From contig CAVDHB010000062.1 in the NCBI GenBank assembly GCA_963608705.1, positions 1-64,000 of the forward strand: a stretch of DNA of 64,000 bases, given 5' to 3'. Made by a program: the position numbers and the translations under genes. A model generated the notes under the pieces. It was not told where the DNA came from. It searched no databases and saw only the letters and a program-made list of their open reading frames with translations. The DNA comes from CAVDHB01 sp963608705. Its GTDB lineage: Bacteria > Bacteroidota > Bacteroidia > Bacteroidales > Bacteroidaceae. Positions 56,593 to 64,000 of the stretch are shown here, one piece after another. Position 1 is the stretch's first letter, and the number at the start of each line of letters is the position of its first letter.

Positions 56593-56622
56593 TCTTGTAA
56601 TTGCAGTGGTTGTTTCTCAATG

Positions 56623-57783
56623 CTACTGTTCCGGGAATTTCACATTGAATAAACAAGCGTCTGTCTGTCCATTGAAATAGGCCATCTGCACCATGGTCTC
56701 ATCGATGAACTTGTAGTATTTCTTGTCGCCTTGTACAACTTCAAACAGTACGGTGCCGTATTTGATTCCGCTGTAGTTTAATCCCGAATTGTCAGGATAG
56801 AAAAGGTCTTTCACAGGGAAGGAGACACTTTCACTGTTGTCTAACGTCCCGGTATGATATACCTTGTTTTCAATGGTATTGGAATATACCACGGACTTGT
56901 ACACGTTCACCTTTGCGCCCGCCATATTCCCTTCACTGCTTTTAACCTCTAATTTCAATGTCTTGGGCAATGTGAGCTTGTCGAGAGGGATGAAACCCGG
57001 GTCGCTTGGCTTTAAGCCTTTGTTCCGGTTGATGAGGCGTTGGCTGTACTCCGACCATACGGTAGTGCCCCAACAATCGTTCATCATGCAGGTGACAGGC
57101 TCGTAGCTTTCCCCGTTCACATTGTTCGTGGTGACTCGCATCTCGTAAATGTCAGGTACGCCTCTGCCGTGTCCCAACTCGTGTGCGAAACCTATCGCCG
57201 CCCGGTATCGGGAAAGGACGGGATAAGTTGTGGCGCCGCCGTCATTGGTTCCCGAAGCTGACGTGCCGTTGTCAAACATCCGTACCACCTCGCTTCCCCA
57301 CAGGGTATAGTCCGTGCGTGCTTCCTCTCCCTCGAAGTCTCCGACACAGCCATCCACGATGGCCAAATAGGGATAGTTTCCTCTCAATGACTTGTCCGTC
57401 CCGTTGGTGTAATCCTTCCACAATTGCATGGACGAGCCATCATACACACAGCTCTCATCGAAATGAGGCTCGAACACCATATCCGCATCGAAGTACACTG
57501 AATCTTTTTTCCCGTGATGAAGCTCCGCCACCCTTTTGAAGATGTAAGCGAGTTCCTCGTTTACTTTCTGTGGTGTCTTGTAATAGGTGTCGTAGGTCTT
57601 TCGGTCAATCATGATTTTGATGCCGAATTTCCACTGGTTCCTTGCGGTTGTGTTTTCCTTGTCGGGGGTGGAGGGCGCTTGCTCTTCGTCCTCGAAGTCC
57701 TCGATGTCTTGGTCGCTGGCACAGCTTCCGAGAGCTAATGCGCCCACAAACGGAAGCAGGTATAGATAGTTCTTTCTTTTCAT
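56623..57783 (-). CDS. Metzincin-like zinc metalloprotease lipoprotein
   Basis: A 386-aa exported lipoprotein (lipobox ALGSC, Cys at about 21) with an acidic linker after the Cys. The zinc motif HELGHGRGVPDIY (about residue 199) fits HExxHxxGxxD, the metzincin pattern, and a methionine-containing turn VTCMMND follows at about 230. The C-terminal 110 residues look like a beta-sandwich (LKLEVKSSEGNMAGAKVNVY). It probably sits on the cell surface or in the periplasm and cleaves protein. It is the last gene of susC-susD-DUF1735-protease, 12 nt after the DUF1735 gene. The motif differs from the SusD-associated Mx1 peptidases that I know. Confidence 0.82.
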   Translation of the reverse strand: MKRKNYLYLLPFVGALALGSCASDQDIEDFEDEEQAPSTPDKENTTARNQWKFGIKIMIDRKTYDTYYKTPQKVNEELAYIFKRVAELHHGKKDSVYFDADMVFEPHFDESCVYDGSSMQLWKDYTNGTDKSLRGNYPYLAIVDGCVGDFEGEEARTDYTLWGSEVVRMFDNGTSASGTNDGGATTYPVLSRYRAAIGFAHELGHGRGVPDIYEMRVTTNNVNGESYEPVTCMMNDCWGTTVWSEYSQRLINRNKGLKPSDPGFIPLDKLTLPKTLKLEVKSSEGNMAGAKVNVYKSVVYSNTIENKVYHTGTLDNSESVSFPVKDLFYPDNSGLNYSGIKYGTVLFEVVQGDKKYYKFIDETMVQMAYFNGQTDACLFNVKFPEQ

Positions 57784-57795
57784 AACTCTATGTGT

Positions 57796-59199
57796 TTAAT
57801 AGCTGTCCGAAATGGTTTGCCCGGAATAGGTGCGGCAGTAACGATAAGCTCCCCATGTATTCCCTTCATAGTCCAAATGCAGCTGGTTCGTCTTCGGGTC
57901 ATACCAGCTCTTATTGTTCGAGGAACGGTTGGCTTGGTTAATAATCATGTCATAGATGATTTCCACTTTCTTCTTCCCCGTGTTGTCATACGGTTCATTG
58001 CTGATCCATACGCAAGGAGACGCGTTCTCAAACATCGTGCCGCTCCATCCACTGCAAACGATTAATTCGTCTTTTATATTCTTTAGCGTGGGGTCTGTCT
58101 CGATGGCTGAGAAGAAAGAGGCAGGTAAAGAGGAAGACCTGTATTTCTTAGCGTCTTTGTAGTTGAAAAGATAGGTGTCAAGGGTAGAACCCGGTGTGGT
58201 TCCTCCCACATTGCTTTCTCCTTGTTCTATCTTCACTTTCCAATTTCCAGTGTATTTGGCCAGTTCCGTCACGGTGAGATAACACACGGCATCCTTTTCC
58301 ATGGAGACAGTCTCATTTCCCGTGCCGGTGATTTCAATGGGAAGTATGAAGCCGCCGCCACCGATGAGCTTGGGCAGCTTTTTTACGTCCACTTCCATCT
58401 CCGCACTGGCGGAATTCTCTCCTGCTTTCATGCTCAGAGTTGGTTTCGTGTAGACATCTTCAGGCAGCAGGGTGTAGTCCGTGCCGTATTGTGTGTTGTA
58501 TTCGTTCACCAGCTCTTGTTTCCCGGTCACGTAGGTGAAGTTCAAGTCGAACTTCTTGTTTTCGAACGGGACAGTCACTTTCAATGGAATCTTCACGGCC
58601 TCCGGGTCGGGATTTCTGAACAAGTCTACTTTTTGAGACAGCGTGGTTCCTTTGGCTGCGAATTGAGCGACGGGTTGCAGCAGATTCACGCCCACCAGTA
58701 CGTAGGACTTCTCCTCGTTCAGTTTTGCGGTTCCCTCTGGCAAATCCAGCTTTACGGGGTAAACGTACCTCACCTCCGGGTCTGTTTCCTTCTTCAAGAC
58801 TTCTCGCACGACGTTCATGTCGAAATCCAGCACATTGGAGGCTAACGTTTGCGAAGGGTTCATGCTGATTGTAGTGCTCGCAAATTTCGCTGCGTTCTCT
58901 GGCAGCACTTTCAAGGTATACTCAGGTGTGTGGGTCTCCATATAAGTGTCCAGCAACTTAGCGTCATATTTCATGGAGACATTGGCCTCTGTGTCGTAAT
59001 AACCGCTTTTGTTGATATGGAGAGTGTCTTTCCATTCTTTGTCCCCGAAGTCGTAAAGGTCGTTGTATATTAGGTTTTCCGAGGACAGGTACACTTTTGA
59101 GGGGTAGAGCTTGAGGTTGCTCTCGTCAATGCCGGCGCAGGCGGAGAGAAGCGTCAAGGCCATTCCCGTGATTGCAATATGTTGTCTCATGTTCGTCAT
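57796..59199 (-). CDS. DUF1735/DUF4361-type surface lipoprotein
   Basis: A 467-aa lipoprotein (lipobox LLSAC, Cys at about 18-21). Two DUF1735-like beta domains fill about 30-290 (LKVLPENAAKFAS, NPSQTLASNVLDF; LPEDVYTKPTLSMKAGE, SASAEMEVDV). The C-terminal part (KYTGNWKVKIEQGES onward) resembles DUF4361. Such proteins are common glycan-binding partners of SusC/SusD. I chose the ATG at 59199, which follows the susD stop by a few bases and is preceded by GGATGG; an ATG at 59211 overlaps susD. Confidence 0.83.
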   Translation of the reverse strand: MTNMRQHIAITGMALTLLSACAGIDESNLKLYPSKVYLSSENLIYNDLYDFGDKEWKDTLHINKSGYYDTEANVSMKYDAKLLDTYMETHTPEYTLKVLPENAAKFASTTISMNPSQTLASNVLDFDMNVVREVLKKETDPEVRYVYPVKLDLPEGTAKLNEEKSYVLVGVNLLQPVAQFAAKGTTLSQKVDLFRNPDPEAVKIPLKVTVPFENKKFDLNFTYVTGKQELVNEYNTQYGTDYTLLPEDVYTKPTLSMKAGENSASAEMEVDVKKLPKLIGGGGFILPIEITGTGNETVSMEKDAVCYLTVTELAKYTGNWKVKIEQGESNVGGTTPGSTLDTYLFNYKDAKKYRSSSLPASFFSAIETDPTLKNIKDELIVCSGWSGTMFENASPCVWISNEPYDNTGKKKVEIIYDMIINQANRSSNNKSWYDPKTNQLHLDYEGNTWGAYRYCRTYSGQTISDSY

Positions 59200-59204
59200 T
59201 TTTA

Positions 59205-61085
59205 TTACCATCCGGTAGTTTGTTTCAGTTTCAGGTTCTTTGTCAGCGATGTCTGCGGTATGGGTTGCAGGTAATTCCGTTTCTTGAAGACACGTGTCTC
59301 GAAGGCGGTGCGTTTGTAGAATTCACTGCGCATATTATCCCCATTGGTGATGTTCACGTTCATGCTGTACATTTTCCCGTTGTTGGTCTGGTCGGCTATC
59401 ATCCAACGGTTTGCGTCAAAGTATCGGTTTCCCTCAAAGGCGAACTCCACTTGACGCTCACGCCGGATGAGAAACCGTGCCAGCTCTTTGTCCGTGGTCA
59501 CGTCGGGATATACGTCCTCTATGTTAGGCACTCCGCCACGTTTGCGTACCATGTTCCAATAGGGCAAAGCCTCAGCCGTCTTCCCCAACTCAATCATCGC
59601 CTCGGTATAGTTCAGCAGAATCTCGGCATAACGGAAATTTGGCCATGTGCGTCTTACATTATAGGTGTAAGTGGTGGTGTTGGTACTCGGATTTACGAAT
59701 TTGCTTACCAGGTAGCCCGTTCTTCCGTAGTCTGTACTGGAAGGCTGGTCTGTTCCGAACTTGTTGATGTAGACAGGGCCGCTTACTGAGTTTGGCCATT
59801 CGTCTTCATTATATACTATGGAGGCGTAGAACCTGGGTTCCCTGTTTTTATACATGTTATACATCTCGCCGCTGAATCCTGCGGTATTCGGGTCGTTCAT
59901 GGCCGTGGAGGTGAAGGTAGGTACTGTGTAGGTGGAGAATCCGTTTTCCGTATACCCCGTGGACTTGTCGATAATCGGGGTCTCTTTGTTCTCGTATCCT
60001 GTGATAGGGTATCTACCGTCGCTCATGGCATAGGCGTCCACTTGTAGCTGGGTAGCACCGAACATGGCGCCACCGTACACGAAACGTCCTCCCATCGGTG
60101 CGGACTGTACATCGAACAGATAAGTGTCGCTTCCCATGTCGGTAGCGTCCAGCAGTTCCTTGTTCCAGTTTTCCGTGAACACCTTTTTATAGGTAACGCC
60201 CTTCTTTTCTTCTGCGTCAGTGCCTGTGAGCAGCCCGTAGGGTACTTCTTCATGTTCGCACATGTCGATGATATCCTTTGCCGCATCTGCCGCCTGCTGC
60301 CATTTGCTTGCGTCATAGGTTGTGGGGAAGAGCGGCGTACCGTCCTCTTTCTTCATGTTTTGGTAATATTTGTTGCCGTTCATCAACGGACTGGCGGAGA
60401 GCAGCAACAACCGTGAACGATAGGCTAAGGCTGCCATACGGGTGGGCTTTCCGTAATAGGTATTGGACTGTTTGTCGGGCAACTGCTTGGACACGGCGAG
60501 AAGCTCGTCCGATATGTACTTCACACAGTCGTCCCAAGTGTCCCTCTCCCTGTACTCGATGGGTTTGTTCACATTGGTGATTTCGTCTTTCTCCAGAATG
60601 ATGGGGCCGTAGAGGGTGGCGAGCCAGTAGTGGCACATGGCTCTCGCATAACGAGCCTCGGCGGACCACTCTTCCAATTCGCCTTCTTTCAGCTCCTTGC
60701 ACTCTCCAATGTGTTTCAGAAACACGTTGGCTTCCCGAATGCCTTGATAAAAGGGTACCCAGAAATCTATGACAGGGTTTGAGGATGATTGTGACCCGTT
60801 TTGCATATAAGCGTAGTCTCTTACGGCGCCGGCCTCACACTCGTCGCTCACGGCCACGAATGGCCATCCCGTCCGTTTCCCGCTGTTCTTTGTACATATA
60901 ATATCGTATTGGGCTGGCATGAAACTCAGCACGTTGGCCAGGTATTGTTCCGTGGAGGTTCGTTTGGCGAAGACCATCTTGAGGGTCTGCATGTCGTCCG
61001 GCTGCTTGTCAAGGTAGGCGTCGCACGAGGTGAGACCCAGGCTGAACGCCAAGCCGGAAAGTAGTATGATTTGATTCAGTTTCAT
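59205..61085 (-). CDS. SusD/RagB-family outer-membrane lipoprotein
   Basis: A 626-aa surface lipoprotein, signal peptide KLNQIILLSGLAFSLGLTSC with the lipid Cys at about 20. The TPR-like helical core is recognisable by EARYARAMCHYWLATLYGP (about 144) and by the C-terminal SusD domain (NYTEAMIELGKTAEALPYWN, RRERQVEFAFEGNRYFDANR). It caps the SusC barrel and delivers ligand. It follows susC by 12 nt; the pair forms an outer-membrane importer of unknown cargo. Confidence 0.95.
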   Translation of the reverse strand: MKLNQIILLSGLAFSLGLTSCDAYLDKQPDDMQTLKMVFAKRTSTEQYLANVLSFMPAQYDIICTKNSGKRTGWPFVAVSDECEAGAVRDYAYMQNGSQSSSNPVIDFWVPFYQGIREANVFLKHIGECKELKEGELEEWSAEARYARAMCHYWLATLYGPIILEKDEITNVNKPIEYRERDTWDDCVKYISDELLAVSKQLPDKQSNTYYGKPTRMAALAYRSRLLLLSASPLMNGNKYYQNMKKEDGTPLFPTTYDASKWQQAADAAKDIIDMCEHEEVPYGLLTGTDAEEKKGVTYKKVFTENWNKELLDATDMGSDTYLFDVQSAPMGGRFVYGGAMFGATQLQVDAYAMSDGRYPITGYENKETPIIDKSTGYTENGFSTYTVPTFTSTAMNDPNTAGFSGEMYNMYKNREPRFYASIVYNEDEWPNSVSGPVYINKFGTDQPSSTDYGRTGYLVSKFVNPSTNTTTYTYNVRRTWPNFRYAEILLNYTEAMIELGKTAEALPYWNMVRKRGGVPNIEDVYPDVTTDKELARFLIRRERQVEFAFEGNRYFDANRWMIADQTNNGKMYSMNVNITNGDNMRSEFYKRTAFETRVFKKRNYLQPIPQTSLTKNLKLKQTTGW

Positions 61086-61097
61086 AAAAGCGTCTGT

Positions 61098-64000
61098 TTA
61101 AAAGTTTACGTTAATTCCGAGGTTCACGGTACGCATCAACGGATAGCCTCGTCCGTCAGTGGAGCCGATTTCCGGATCCCAGAGTTTCACGTCTGGGGCG
61201 AAGGTCAGCAGATTGGTGCCCGCAAGGAAGAACCTCACGGTCTTCATGCCCCATTTCCGGGTCAGCTTCTTGGGAAGGGTGTAGCCTAATTCCGCATTTT
61301 TCAGACGGAGGTAGCTTCCGCTGCGTTGCCACCAAGTGGAGGCCACATAGTTGCTACCGTGCCACCCGTCCGCATAGAGCAGCGGAATCTCCGCATCGAA
61401 ATTCTGTTTGGCGGGGTCAAAGTACTTGTCGGCTAAGTCTGCCAGAAAACCAGTACGTGCTGACTGCGGATAGTTGAACGGGAAGTAGGAGTCGCCAAGG
61501 AAGAAAGTGGTCTTGCCCACGCCCTGGAAGAACAGGGACAAGTCAAATCCCTTCCAGCTCATGCTTACTCCGAAGCCGTACACAATCTGAGGTATAGAAG
61601 AGTAGCCGATAGGCACTTCGTCCGAATAGTCTATTACGCCGTCTCCGTTGATGTCCTTGTATTTGATGTCTCCCGGACGCAGGTAGTCCACTCCGAACTG
61701 TGTGGGGCTGTTGTCTATCTCCTCTTGGCTGCGGAAGAGCCCCAACGCCACAAGGCCGTATTGCTGTCCGTAGATTTGTCCGTTGCGGTTGCGGTACTTG
61801 TCCACATAGTCGGGCTGGTCGTCGTTTACCTGCTTGTTGTGGGCATAGGTGAAGGTGCCACGGGCGGAGAAGAAGAAATCTCCGAAGGACTTGTCAAACT
61901 CCACGGACAGGTCTACTCCTTTGTTACGCATCTCTCCTACGTTAGACCATGGCATGGTGGAGATTCCCACATAGTCGGGGATGGACTTGCGTTGCACGAA
62001 GATACCCGTTCTTTTCTCTTGGAAATAGTCCACTTGGATGCGTAGTGCGTTCAGAATACGTGTCTCTATGCCGACATTCAGCTTGGTGGACATCTCCCAT
62101 GACACATTTCGGTTGGCGTATTCACCCACTCTTATACCGCTCACGGAGGTGTTGCTCTCTCCCCAGCTGGTTCCTTGCGTGCCGACGATGGTGGGGAGGT
62201 AGATGAAACGTCTCCCGCCGCCAATCTGGTCGTTCCCGGCCTGTCCGAGGGAGGCTTTCAGTTTTAGCGTCTCGATGAGGGACGGGTCGATATGGTTCTT
62301 GAAAAACTTCTCGTTGGAAATCATCCATCCGATAGCTCCGGCCGGGAAGAAGCCGAACCGCTTTCCGGGAGCGAAGTTCTCGGAACCGTTATATCCGAAG
62401 TTTCCTTCGATGAAGTAGCGGTCGTCATAAGAATAGGTGACACGTCCGGCCAGTCCTTGGTTGCGGTAGGGCAGTGCGCCGATGGAGCTGCCGGAGGCTG
62501 TCTGGTATTCCCGCTGGTTATAAAGCAGCAAACCTCCCACGTTGTGCTTTCCGAAATTGTGGTTGTAGGTGACACTCGCCTCGATGTACAAGGCCCGGTC
62601 TCCACTGGCGTAGGATGTATAGCTCAGCGTGTTGCTGCCTTGCTGATATTCGGAGTACATCAGATTGCCGTCTGCGTCTCTTCCAGTGGCGTACCATGTA
62701 TGAGGACTGCCGCCTCGGAGAATCTGATTCCAGGAGTTGGAGTCGAACGAGAACTTCACCTGCGCTTTCAGTCCTGGAGTGATGATTTCGGAGAAGTCCT
62801 GTTCCAGTCCTACGATAGCGTTGATCTTCGTCCACCAGTTGTCATTGTAGCCTGATTGGGTCAGTGTATTATAGGGGTTGCTGGTGGCTCCTTGCACTGC
62901 GGCATACCGTTTGTTGCCTGAGTCGTCCAAATCTGGATAATACAGAGGGAACACGTTGGGCGAGGTGTTCATCATGTCTGCGAAGATGGTGCTGGTACTC
63001 GTGTTGGGTTGGTGCTTCATCTCCAATGCTCCGTTCAGGTTCAGTTTCAGGATGGTAGTGCGGCTCAAGTTCACGTCTACGTTCGAGATGAAGTTGAACC
63101 GTTTGTAGTTCACCTTTGAGTCCCATTCATGAGAGTCGTCTGTGATGAAAAGTCCGTTCTCGTTATAGAATGCGCCTGATACGTAATAACGCACCACAGG
63201 GCCACCACCCGTCACATTCAGGTTCACCCGCTGTGCGGTGGTGCTGTTCTTCATCAGTTCTTGCAGGTAGTCGTTGCTGGGATAGAGATACGGGTCGGAA
63301 TGGTCTTTGTACTTTTGCAGTTGTGCGTCTGTGTAGACGGGGTTTTGTCCGCGGAAGACTTTCGCCTTGTTGTACATAGTCGCCCAGGTATAGCTGTCCG
63401 CCATTTCCGGGAGCTTGGTGGGGGCGAGTATTCCCGTCTGAATCTTCACGTTGATGTTGGGCTTGCCCTCCTTTCCTCTCCGGGTGTTCACCAGAATCAC
63501 GCCGTTGGCGCCTCTCACGCCGTAGACGGCAGTGGCGGTGGCGTCTTTCAGAATGGAGAATGACTCGATGTCTTCTGGGTCAATCAAGTCCAGGCTTCGC
63601 TCCACTCCGTCCACCAATACCAGCGGGTTCTTGTTCTCTCCGAAAGTGGCGATGCCTCGTACCCAGAAATCGGAGTGCGAGCCAGGTTCTCCGCTTCGTT
63701 GCACGGCCACCACGCCGGCCAATCTTCCCGCCAGGCTGTTGCTGACCATGCCGGTCGGTGTTTGCAGCTCGGAGGCGTCAATGGTCGTGATGGCTCCGAT
63801 GACACTGGCTTTCCGCTGAGAGCCGTATCCTACGACCACCGCTTCGTCCAATGCGACGGAATTTTCCGCCAACGACACGTTCAGTTCTGTTTTCCCGTCA
63901 ATGATGATGTCTTGCGGAGTATAGCCGATGGAGGAAACTGTGACAGTATATTTCTTGTCACCAGGCACGTTGCTGATGAGGAATTTTCCGTCCAGGTCCG
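61098..64000 (-). CDS. SusC/RagA-family TonB-linked outer-membrane protein, N-terminus cut by the window edge
   Basis: 967 codons are visible; the gene continues beyond 64000. It enters within a carboxypeptidase-like regulatory domain (DLDGKFLISNVPGDKKYTVT), then has the plug motif LDEAVVVGYGSQRKASVIGA (about 40) and RLAGVVAVQRSGEPG. The barrel ends GYPLMRTVNLGINVNF, the usual SusC terminus. The signal peptide lies outside. It is first of the four genes susC-susD-DUF1735-metalloprotease. A regulator and any glycoside hydrolases would lie past the right edge. Confidence 0.95.
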   Translation of the reverse strand, partial: DLDGKFLISNVPGDKKYTVTVSSIGYTPQDIIIDGKTELNVSLAENSVALDEAVVVGYGSQRKASVIGAITTIDASELQTPTGMVSNSLAGRLAGVVAVQRSGEPGSHSDFWVRGIATFGENKNPLVLVDGVERSLDLIDPEDIESFSILKDATATAVYGVRGANGVILVNTRRGKEGKPNINVKIQTGILAPTKLPEMADSYTWATMYNKAKVFRGQNPVYTDAQLQKYKDHSDPYLYPSNDYLQELMKNSTTAQRVNLNVTGGGPVVRYYVSGAFYNENGLFITDDSHEWDSKVNYKRFNFISNVDVNLSRTTILKLNLNGALEMKHQPNTSTSTIFADMMNTSPNVFPLYYPDLDDSGNKRYAAVQGATSNPYNTLTQSGYNDNWWTKINAIVGLEQDFSEIITPGLKAQVKFSFDSNSWNQILRGGSPHTWYATGRDADGNLMYSEYQQGSNTLSYTSYASGDRALYIEASVTYNHNFGKHNVGGLLLYNQREYQTASGSSIGALPYRNQGLAGRVTYSYDDRYFIEGNFGYNGSENFAPGKRFGFFPAGAIGWMISNEKFFKNHIDPSLIETLKLKASLGQAGNDQIGGGRRFIYLPTIVGTQGTSWGESNTSVSGIRVGEYANRNVSWEMSTKLNVGIETRILNALRIQVDYFQEKRTGIFVQRKSIPDYVGISTMPWSNVGEMRNKGVDLSVEFDKSFGDFFFSARGTFTYAHNKQVNDDQPDYVDKYRNRNGQIYGQQYGLVALGLFRSQEEIDNSPTQFGVDYLRPGDIKYKDINGDGVIDYSDEVPIGYSSIPQIVYGFGVSMSWKGFDLSLFFQGVGKTTFFLGDSYFPFNYPQSARTGFLADLADKYFDPAKQNFDAEIPLLYADGWHGSNYVASTWWQRSGSYLRLKNAELGYTLPKKLTRKWGMKTVRFFLAGTNLLTFAPDVKLWDPEIGSTDGRGYPLMRTVNLGINVNF

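Overview
The window is chromosomal DNA from a member of the Bacteroidales, most probably a Bacteroides-like gut commensal. The grounds are the F1Fo ATP synthase gene order (atpD-atpC-X-atpB-E-F-H-A-G), a serC-serA-DUF1015 operon, an acn-icd-gltA operon, a SusC/SusD outer-membrane pair, LptE- and SusD-type lipoproteins, and many promoters of the Bacteroidota type (TTTG/TTG, 18-20 bp, TAnnTTTG) rather than -35/-10 boxes. I cannot name the species from sequence alone.

Layout. 1-208: N-terminus of an Rpn/PD-(D/E)XK transposase-like protein. 525-3792 (minus): serC, serA and DUF1015. 3919-5238 (minus): DbpA-like RNA helicase. 5604-6791: an A-type flavoprotein (O2/NO reductase). 7062-15690: an NhaD-type Na+/H+ antiporter and the complete nine-gene ATP synthase cluster, ending in a clear terminator. 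15769-19987 (minus): TonB-dependent receptor, a heavy-metal-domain/AraC regulator fusion, NudC and a small outer-membrane protein. 20244-25090: the oxidative branch of the TCA cycle. 25190-27018: an ECF sigma factor overlapping a gene for a probable anti-sigma/outer-membrane-barrel hybrid. 27074-27588 (minus): a DinJ/YafQ toxin-antitoxin pair whose toxin is cut by an in-frame amber codon. 28218-31082: a sigma-54 activator, LptE, a TPR-like protein and SecG. 31180-32412: three small genes. 32767-37108 (minus): manC, smpB and metH. 37278-39044: aspS. 39709-44471 (minus): sppA, lpxK, punA, thiL. 44676-47168: an MFS sugar transporter and rarA. 47259-48827: an AAA-ATPase/PD-(D/E)XK protein.

The accessory part runs from about 47 kb to the end. 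Three secreted arabinose-polymer glycosidases (GH51, GH43, GH127/146-like) lie between the intact AAA-ATPase gene and a decayed fragment of a paralogue of it, which marks a rearrangement. Then come a urea transporter, tRNA-Gly(CCC), a 490 bp spacer packed with repeats, and a SusC-SusD-DUF1735-metzincin lipoprotein operon that runs off the right edge.

Many intergenic spaces hold small repeat families: a hairpin palindrome (three copies), a 22-bp tandem repeat (two arrays 51 kb apart), a 23-bp tandem repeat inside a MITE-like inverted-repeat element, and a longer AT-rich element present twice. These repeats, the sigma/anti-sigma-barrel pair, the amber-interrupted toxin and the protease-bearing SusCD locus are the most unusual items. 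Most of the rest is core metabolism and envelope biogenesis.
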